A DNA stretch of 64,000 bases from the NCBI GenBank assembly GCA_032622095.1, contig CP136064.1, forward strand, positions 44,162,989 to 44,226,988, given 5' to 3'. Positions 39,444 to 48,400 of the stretch are shown here, piece after piece (within the stretch, counting starts at the first letter, position 1; each line of letters begins with the position of its first letter). Below the pieces are notes generated by a model, which was not told the DNA's origin, did no database searches, and saw only the letters and a list, made by a program, of their open reading frames with translations. Made by a program: the position numbers and the translations under genes. Origin of the DNA: Siphonodentalium dalli (lineage: Eukaryota > Mollusca > Scaphopoda > Gadilida > Siphonodentaliidae).

Positions 39444-42400
39444 TTTATTTGTACAATAAACATAGCATATTACAGTTAAACTGAAGATACAAAATTAATG
39501 ATATTGTACAGGGACTGCATGGCCAATACTGACCGTCTTCCTGCAGTCCCTTAAATAAATAACAAATTATCCACTACCTGCATATAATATGATATAATAT
39601 AATATAATATCCGCAGACCAGATTAAATTGTACATGTATATAGGCATCGAATGTCGACTATATAGATTGTATGTAAATAAATAAATAAATAAGGACAGAA
39701 AGTCAGTGAACGTTAATACTAGTCATATTATAGTCATGGGCTATGTTCATTGTGGTCTGTGTCGTACCAAACTGGTATGGAAATATATAATAAACACAAC
39801 AGTTAACTGTTCTGTGTAGTGTCCGGGTTTTCTCCTCTTGTGAGATGGGAGGATTATTCACTTGGCTAGCACCTCGTAAAAATAATCATCCGCATCTCAC
39901 TCGAGGAGAAACCCCGTGACTATTCAGAACAGTTAACTATTGCCAATTTATTTCTTAATTGCCACGTTAGCCTTCCCCTATAACTGCACGATTAGATAGT
40001 CGTGAAGTCAATTCAGATTCATCATCACTGCATATATACATGTAAACGTATCATTTTTTCATGTTGATCTTCTCGTCAGCTCCATGGTCACAGTGTAAAA
40101 TCAGATCAGCTGCTTGATTTCCGAATAAAACGGAGATTATATATAGTATAGTTCTTGTCATGTTGACCTTTACACAACACACTGTATTAAATAGCTGTAT
40201 TTTCAACGGTAGAATATATTTACGGTAATAATGTTAATGGCGCTATGTATTTTGGGAAGGGTCTGATCGCCGACGCCATTTTCTCGGATTGTGAAGTCGT
40301 GTGTTAGTCAATCGTTGGGAAAAGACAATGGGTGGGTTGTTCTTAGTATGTTTGTCAAGGTTTTGTATTGAGTACTTTATTGCTCATTGTTCGAAATCAT
40401 GGTAGCTTCTATGATATTATTAAAACTTTAGTCATTACGCCATTTACGGCCAAATTACAATCAACCATTGAGCATGTTTGTATAAGTATACGGTAGTGGA
40501 ATAATGCGGTGTACTGTATATTTGACGGTATTCTATAATTATACGGTAGTAGTATATACGGTATACTGTCAATTATACGGTAGACTACTGGCAACAGAGC
40601 TGCCGGTACTATACCGTAAAAATTACCGTGGATTATTTACAGTTCATGTTGCAGTAACTTAACTCTAACAGTAACTATAAGTCGCTATCACCAATACCAT
40701 ATGTGACCCGCCATATCAAATCCAGTCGTAAGTCGGGATTTTTTTTACCCTGTGCCAATGCATTCTCTTATATATGCGAGTCGACCATAGGTCGCCTCGC
40801 ATATATAAGAGAATGCATTGGCCTAACAATTTTTTACAATTTTAATAATTTTTTCTTGTATTCTTTAACAATTTTATAATTTCACGCATACAGAGCCCAA
40901 GACAAACACGAGCAGACGACACTCTTCTATATGCTTCTATACATGTGTGGGGCTCCCTGCAGGGTAATGGATGTTTTTTATTTTATGTCCTAAAAATTGT
41001 AAGAAACATTTATTTAAAAAAAATGATAAAAAATTGTTAGGCCAATGCATTCTCTTATATATGCGAGGCGACCTATGGTCGACTCGCATATATAAGAGAA
41101 TGCTTTGGCACAGGGTAAAAAAATCCCGACTTACGACTGGATTTGATATGGCGGGTCACATATTGCCTCCTTTTGATTTCTCGGACCGGGTGCGTGATCA
41201 GCCACCGGCCAGATATAAAAGTCAAAAATATTATCCGTCAAGAAATTATCATGATCCTCCTGATAATATTCACGTGAAAGAGTACGAGACCAGAGCTAAA
41301 AGTCAGATTCCATAAAGACATGACCTATACAGTTGATTGATAAGAGATTAACTGACCCCGTTGATTTTCCCGTGAGCGGCTATATATGATCAGCTCTAAA
41401 AGTCAGATTCTCTGTTAAGACACTACATGACCTTCCGCGTGCCAACCCCATTTGAGATTTGTGGTCGCGATCGCGACGTGTCTGCCGCGCAGACATTTGT
41501 TATGGCTCACTTTGTTTCCTGCGCAGATGCTATCTTCCATTTTATCCCTTTAAAAGGAAACAATAAATATGCTATTTCCCATAAATAGAACACGCGCCGA
41601 TAAGGATACTTAGGGCAGTCGTTTTGTTCAGAATATGTCGGGAATGTGTTTTCACGATGACGTCAATGGATAAACACAGTTTATAGGTTACGGAACCTTG
41701 ATCCTGGGGATATCCATGGAATCTATGATAGACATGTACCATCGCTGAATTTTTATCAAATCTTATGCCTAACAACAATTTAAGTGTTATAATCCAACCA
41801 TGGTTACGTGGCAGAACACTCATTGTGTGTATATATAACATTCAAAAACATATCATAAGCTATTTTAATAAAATATTTTAATAATGACACTTCTGATTGT
41901 TACATATGATCATAATCAAGATGGCTATTCCTGTCGTATTTCAAACACCAGAGCAGTCATGATTTTTAAAATCTATATGTTCATGCATGATTCATACATA
42001 CACTGTTTTTTTTCTATCAAATCGCTCGGTTTAGCCAAACACAACGAAAATTTCAACGCTATAAAAACATAACTGTAATGGTTCTTATCATCGTGTTGTC
42101 CCACCAGGCTGGTGATGCTATAGCGTATTGTCCCCACATCCGGTTGTAACTATACAATCTGATTGGCTACAACGCCACGTTTAAATCACCATGCCCCCGT
42201 CACTCTTGACAGCGGGGTATAAGAGAACGTGAGCGAAACGTCGGGGGTATATATGGGCACGTGAAACATCGGGGTATATATATGAATCACCCTTGAACTG
42301 GTAGTTTCCACCAATCGTGACGTTGCTCTGGCAGGCCGAGTTTGACGTCACCTGACACCGGATCCATAGGTCAGCTACTGAATTATTCTTATTGGTGCGC

Positions 42401-45400
42401 ATTGGTGTGAATTTATCTGAGAACCTATGAAAAGCACACTTAAATTGAGATCGCATGGCAATTGTTGTGGGGACAAAATCGTTATCTCCGCCAACATCGT
42501 GGGGTACAAGAAGATTTAATACCTGGATGTCTCTTTTTGAAACCCTCGGCTCCGCCTCGGGGTTCAAAATCTACATCCAGGTATTAAATTTCCATGTACC
42601 GTACCCCCGATGTTGCTGAAGATAACTAATAATATAATTTCAGCAGGACCCACCAGCGTCATAGCAAATTAGAAGGACCACTTAACCGGGGGGGGGGGAT
42701 TTTATACATGTACTTGAACACCATGGTTACCATCTATGTTTTCAAACAGGGTGGTCACGTGTTCTGCCACTTGAAGACGTGCGAGCCGCTGACGTGTGAA
42801 GACATTGTCAAGGACGACGACGATTGCTGTCCGAGGTGTCGAGGTTAGTTATGTGTACCAGAAACAGTCATAATAATATCAACTCTCTTATTTGTGGACA
42901 TTTTGAAAACAAATTCAATGGCTATATATGGTTTGAACGAAACTGGCCTGTTTGTTTATTATATGCACACCGAGCATTATTACAAAATTGTTTTTACAGA
43001 ATTATACAGGGGGGAGGGGGTGGGGGGGGGGGGGTGGGGGGGGGGGGGAGTCGGAAAAAAAATTCAGGCACGTATGGCATTTTTTCCCTTTCGATCATTT
43101 TTTGTACCCACCCACCCCCACCGCCAAATTTTTTTCCGTTTTCGGCAGTTTTTTCCGACCATTTTTTTACACCCACCCCCCCCCCTTTAACACTAAAACA
43201 GAGATTTGCGGGGGGAAATTCACTGTAAACAGCTGTATATGAATTTCTGTGCATACTATTTATCATGGATGTTAACATGGACATGTAAACAGGAATGAGT
43301 CATTTTGAGGTCATTCGGCCAAAAAACATGGCTACCAGCGGCCATCTTGGATTTAAAAATTTGCTTGTTGCTTGTTGGTGGCTTTGATCACCCACCCACC
43401 CCGGCACGTATTTTTTTTTTCACCCCCCCCCCTGAATTGTATAAGTTTTTGCACTGCGAAGATCCCTTTAACGGTAGTGTGTGTATACGATGCAAGCATT
43501 TAGAGTGTAAATTAGCTCTCTGCTTAGTAAACGAAACGCATGCGATCAGATACGTTTGCATGTTAGGTGGAAGTCGCCATGCACTCCTCTGACATTGTTA
43601 CACGATGCTATGTTGCGCAGAAGACGAATGATCTGCGTTATAGTTTATCTCTGCCATGCATGACACCTGGATCACCTGCAAGCTGAGACATGTTCCTTTT
43701 TGTGTTTCAGAACAAGACGAAGCGGTAGAACCTGACATGGGAGTCTTCAATTATTCGGAAACAGGTATGTACAATGTATACATTGAAATGTTATCCTTGA
43801 TGGTGGATATATCTCTTCAATTTGACAATATGGGGACATTTAAAGATGCATTATCCGAATTAACGCTCCTAAATTACTATTTGGCTTCGGGGGTAAAAAA
43901 TATTTGATACGAGTCGAGGAACCCACCCGTCAAAGCTCAGAGTGATCAGATATCGATTTTAGAAGAAGTTTGATATTTCTCGAGATGTGCAATTATCTGT
44001 GGCACAGAAAAACGACGTCAACCGGACGGTCGCCGACAAACTTGCGGATGAAGATGGATAACTCTAAAATCAAGTGGTAATACGTCCAAGTTTCGTGATA
44101 CTCAAGTGGTAATACGTCCATATTTCGTTGAACAAAATGTTGATAAATAACACGTTTTGTGAAATTTGATACCACAGTTGACAGTGGTTAGCATTATTTT
44201 GTTGAAATTAATCGATTCTGATAACTAAAGCTTATTTTGAAGAAATGTTGTTGTATCATGATGATATCGGGACCGTCTGATTAAGAAATTTAAGAAAGAA
44301 CGCGGTTTGTGTTATATGTTTTAAAATAGGACCCCACTTTTCCATCGGGGCGATAAATTCTATCACTTCAGTAAATCTTTCTGCGGTCAAATATTATGAC
44401 TGAAATGGTCATCAATTGGAAAATTTCAACCATATGTAGTTTTCAACCCGGAGGGGAAGGGGTTGGTGCAAATGTAATTTCCTGAACTGGGGTGGGGTGC
44501 AGATGAAAATACTAAGGCGATACACTGTGTCACGTCCCTGAAGAAAGTACGTCTGTCATTGTACATATCATATTTCCAAAAACGGGCCTAATATAATGAA
44601 AGCAACCATTGCATTTATGTTACAGACTGTCGCGATCCGAGTGGGGTCCACTTAAACGGCACACAATGGCATCCAATCATAGGGAAATATGAGGAAATGA
44701 AGTGTATTGTCTGCAAATGCCTGGTGAGTTTTCAGTTTACGTTAACCCTTTACCCAACAAACCGGCCAAAACCGGCCAAATAAAGCTTCAACAGCCTAAA
44801 TTATTTTGGGTCTGTCTCAATAAAACCATACAAATATGGATATCATTGGAACCGGCTCCTTGACCACATTGCGATAGTTACAGTTATGCCCTGTGCCAAT
44901 GCATTCTCTTATATATGCGAGTCGACCATAGGTCGCCTCGCATATATAAGAGAATGCATTGACCTAAAAAACAATCTTTTTTTAACACTTTTTACCATTT
45001 TTTCTTACATTCTTTAACAATTTTATAATTTTTAATGTTTTAAGCCAATGCATTCTCTTATATATGCAAGGCGACCTATGGTCGACTCGCATATATAAGA
45101 GAATGCATTGGCACAGGGCCCTTCTGTTGGGTAAAGGGTTAAAACACCCACGTGTACTCAGAAAGTTTGACTACAGTAATACCCTAAATAATCGACTACT
45201 TAACCACAACATAATTATGGGTAATTTTTCAGGATTTAGCCTTGTTGCCATTCATCGGAAAGCTCTCAGTGGCAACAAGCCATATTTCCGACTAAATCCT
45301 GAACAATTACCCATAATTCTGCTGTGGTTAAGGAGTCGATTATTTATGACATTACTGTAGACAATGCTAATGTCAATCTTCGTACCACACAAAACAGTTT

Positions 45401-48400
45401 TTTCATGAAATTGTTGTTTCCGAAGACGACTGTATCAGTAACCATCTCGAACACGCGCGAGAAATATCGGACGAGTACGGCAGCGTAGAACCGCCACCTC
45501 CTCTTTTGTTACTAACTTGATTAAACAAAGTTACTAACTTGTTTAATCAAGTTAGTAACAAAAGAGGAGGTGGCGGTTCTACGCTGCCGTAGACGAGTGT
45601 TCAAACTCAGTCACAGAACTAAAGTATGTTTAGTCAGCAGGAAAAGAAAGTAGCAATAATACGGAAATTATTATCTTCAGATTTGAATCTGCTCATTAAG
45701 TTTAGTCAGATGGCATTGTGATAAAAACAGAGAGAGTGCACATGTAAATCGCCATGTTTCTGTACAATAAATAGGGTACTTGCATCCATTTACTAAGTCG
45801 TACTTGAAAAGTACTGTTGTGGTAAATATACATGTAGTTGTATGTGTTCCCACGCGAGCTTCGTGGCACTTCTCTTTACTCTAATAACTTAGATGAATAT
45901 CGGGACAGATATTCGAACACTATATATATATTATACAGCTATATTAGACCTGGTAATAATATCTCTCTACTCTCTGACCAGAATGGCCGGATAGACTGTG
46001 ATAGGACACACTGCACACCCGAATCAGAGCTGAAGTGTTCAAATCCCAAGTTCGTCGGTGATTCGTGCTGCAAATCATGTCCGCCCAAAAATAAATCCAA
46101 GAAATCCAGACGACGCAATTGCCGCAACGGAAGAAAACACAAAAAGAGGAATCGTAAGACAAAACGAAAAAAGAAGGGGTGTAGCAGAAAGCGTAAGGAT
46201 AAATCGAAAGGTAGGCGTGCTGCTTAACCCTTTCATGGCGGGAGCTGCGCTACATTAAAGATCCTGTGTCAGTACATTCTATTATATAAGCGAGTATCTC
46301 ATAGGGAGCCTCGCGTATATAAGAGGATGAACTGGCTTACACGGTCAAGGTAAATATTGTTAGGCAAATGTATTTTAAGTGCACGTTCGCGACAAATAAT
46401 TGCTCACAAATGTTGATTTTATAACTAGGTCAAAGGCCCCTGAGCGGACAGGGAGATTGACGACCCGATTTCTTTCCAATACGATTTCTCGACTTCGCTT
46501 TGTTCAATTTCGCCGAATTATATGTTAAATGAAAGGGAATTTTGTTGCCAATAAGACACATCTGATCATATTTTGGCTGGAATTATCGATTTCTAAATTT
46601 TAGAAGTGGAGTTGTCAGGTTTGAAATTTCCAACACTGGGAAAGCTTGAGGCCAGTCTATATGCTATAGGATTTCGCTATTTTCTTGTTCCGATTCAAAA
46701 TTTTCTCACATCGGCTAGAAGTCACAAGACACATACTACATAGACAGAACACAACGCACATTTTAATGGAGAATCTTTTATCAAACGAGTTGCCGATGGC
46801 GCAAGGATATATTTCACTAAGTTCCCCCCGCAACGAGTTCGATAGAAAATTCGAGATTATGATGCAAGTTGTGTTCTGTATTTATTATGTACCATCGTAT
46901 TATATAAGTTGAACGCATGACTGTCACCTCCATTGATACTATTGCTACGTTTTTTGTGATTTAAGTCAGATTAACAACCAGTGATGATCGGGGAATCACC
47001 CGAAGCGAACCCTTGACGTAATGTACGTCATCTTTCTTGGCGAACGTCAACAAAAATAGTTCCGGCTTGTATTCCACTAGAGGTATACACTACTATGTAT
47101 TCTAGGGCTGGGATTCATTTGATTACATATGCCTCTCGTTAATGGTGTGGAATAAATCGAATCTTGTATCGAACTCGTTGCGGACGGCGCAAAGTTATAT
47201 CTCGCGAAATATATCCTTGCGCCATCCGCAACTCATTCAATAAAAGAGTCTCGATTAAGATGCAAGTTGTGTTCTGTATTTATTCTACACCGTTCAGTCA
47301 GATAAGTTCAATCCATGAATGTCACCTTCATTGTTACTATAGCTACATTTATTGTGATTTAAGTCTGACAAATAACCAGTAATTATGGGGGGGGGGTCAC
47401 CGGAAGACGATGATCGACGAAATGTACGTCATCTTTCTTGGTGACAACGTCAACAAGAATAGTTCCGGCTTGTATTCCACTAGAGGTATACACTACTATG
47501 TATTCTATGGCTGGGATTCATTTGATTACATATGCCTCTCGTTTATGGGTGTGGAATAAAAGAGGATTCTCAATATAATATATTGTTTCAGATGACAAAA
47601 GGAAAGGACGACGCGATTCATTCAAGAACGCTAACATTACGTCATTGGTGACGGTCACTCAACCATTCCAGAGTAAATGTTTGCCACGGAGAACGGACAG
47701 GACGGTCTACATGCAGAAATCAGAAAACTACTTAGTCGTCGCTTTCGAGAAAATCGAAGGGAACACTGTGGAGTTCTACAGTTGGACCACGGTGAAAGGT
47801 ATTCCACTTTATCTCTCGCATACGCACTGCCAAGTTTCGTCTGCGTTCAGGGGCGTGGCAACAGGGAACGGTTCGAACAATCGGGCCCGTCATGAAGCGG
47901 TAACTCTCACATAGCGTTTGTCTAAGAGCTTGAAAACAGCTTGGAAATTGCTATACCTTCATATACGCCCTTTTTTGAAAAATAAAACGGAGCGTATTAT
48001 GTTGTTGGTTCGTATGTCCCTCCGTCTTGGCGTCTGTCCGTTCGTTTTTTTCGATTACGGATGATAGCTTTAGTAAGTCTGAACTGAATGGAATGAAATT
48101 TGGTATGTGATTTACTAGCCCAAGATACAGGTCAAGTTCGAATTCAGGTTCCGCCCGACAATGTTTGTTATCTTGAGTTACGGCCCTTTTTGTTGGAATT
48201 TGTACTCAATTTTCGTTTCCGGATGATAACTTTAGTAAGTCTTAACTGAATGGCATGAAATTTTGTATGTGAGTTTACTAGCCCAAAAGATACAGGTCAA
48301 TTTCGAATTTGCCTCCCCCCGTGAATTTATGGTCCTTATGGACTTAGAATTTGCCAATTATTTGGTTTCCGGATGATAACTTTAGTTTCAGTTGTCTCAC

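Noticed and set aside
40971-41315. Frames reading LLYMRGDLWSTRIYKRMHWHR, seen in many places
   Set aside because: Every instance is the translation of the A/B/C core hairpin; a conserved DNA stem, not a protein.
42952-43242. Gly- and Pro-rich frames on both strands
   Set aside because: They result from G and C homopolymer tracts.
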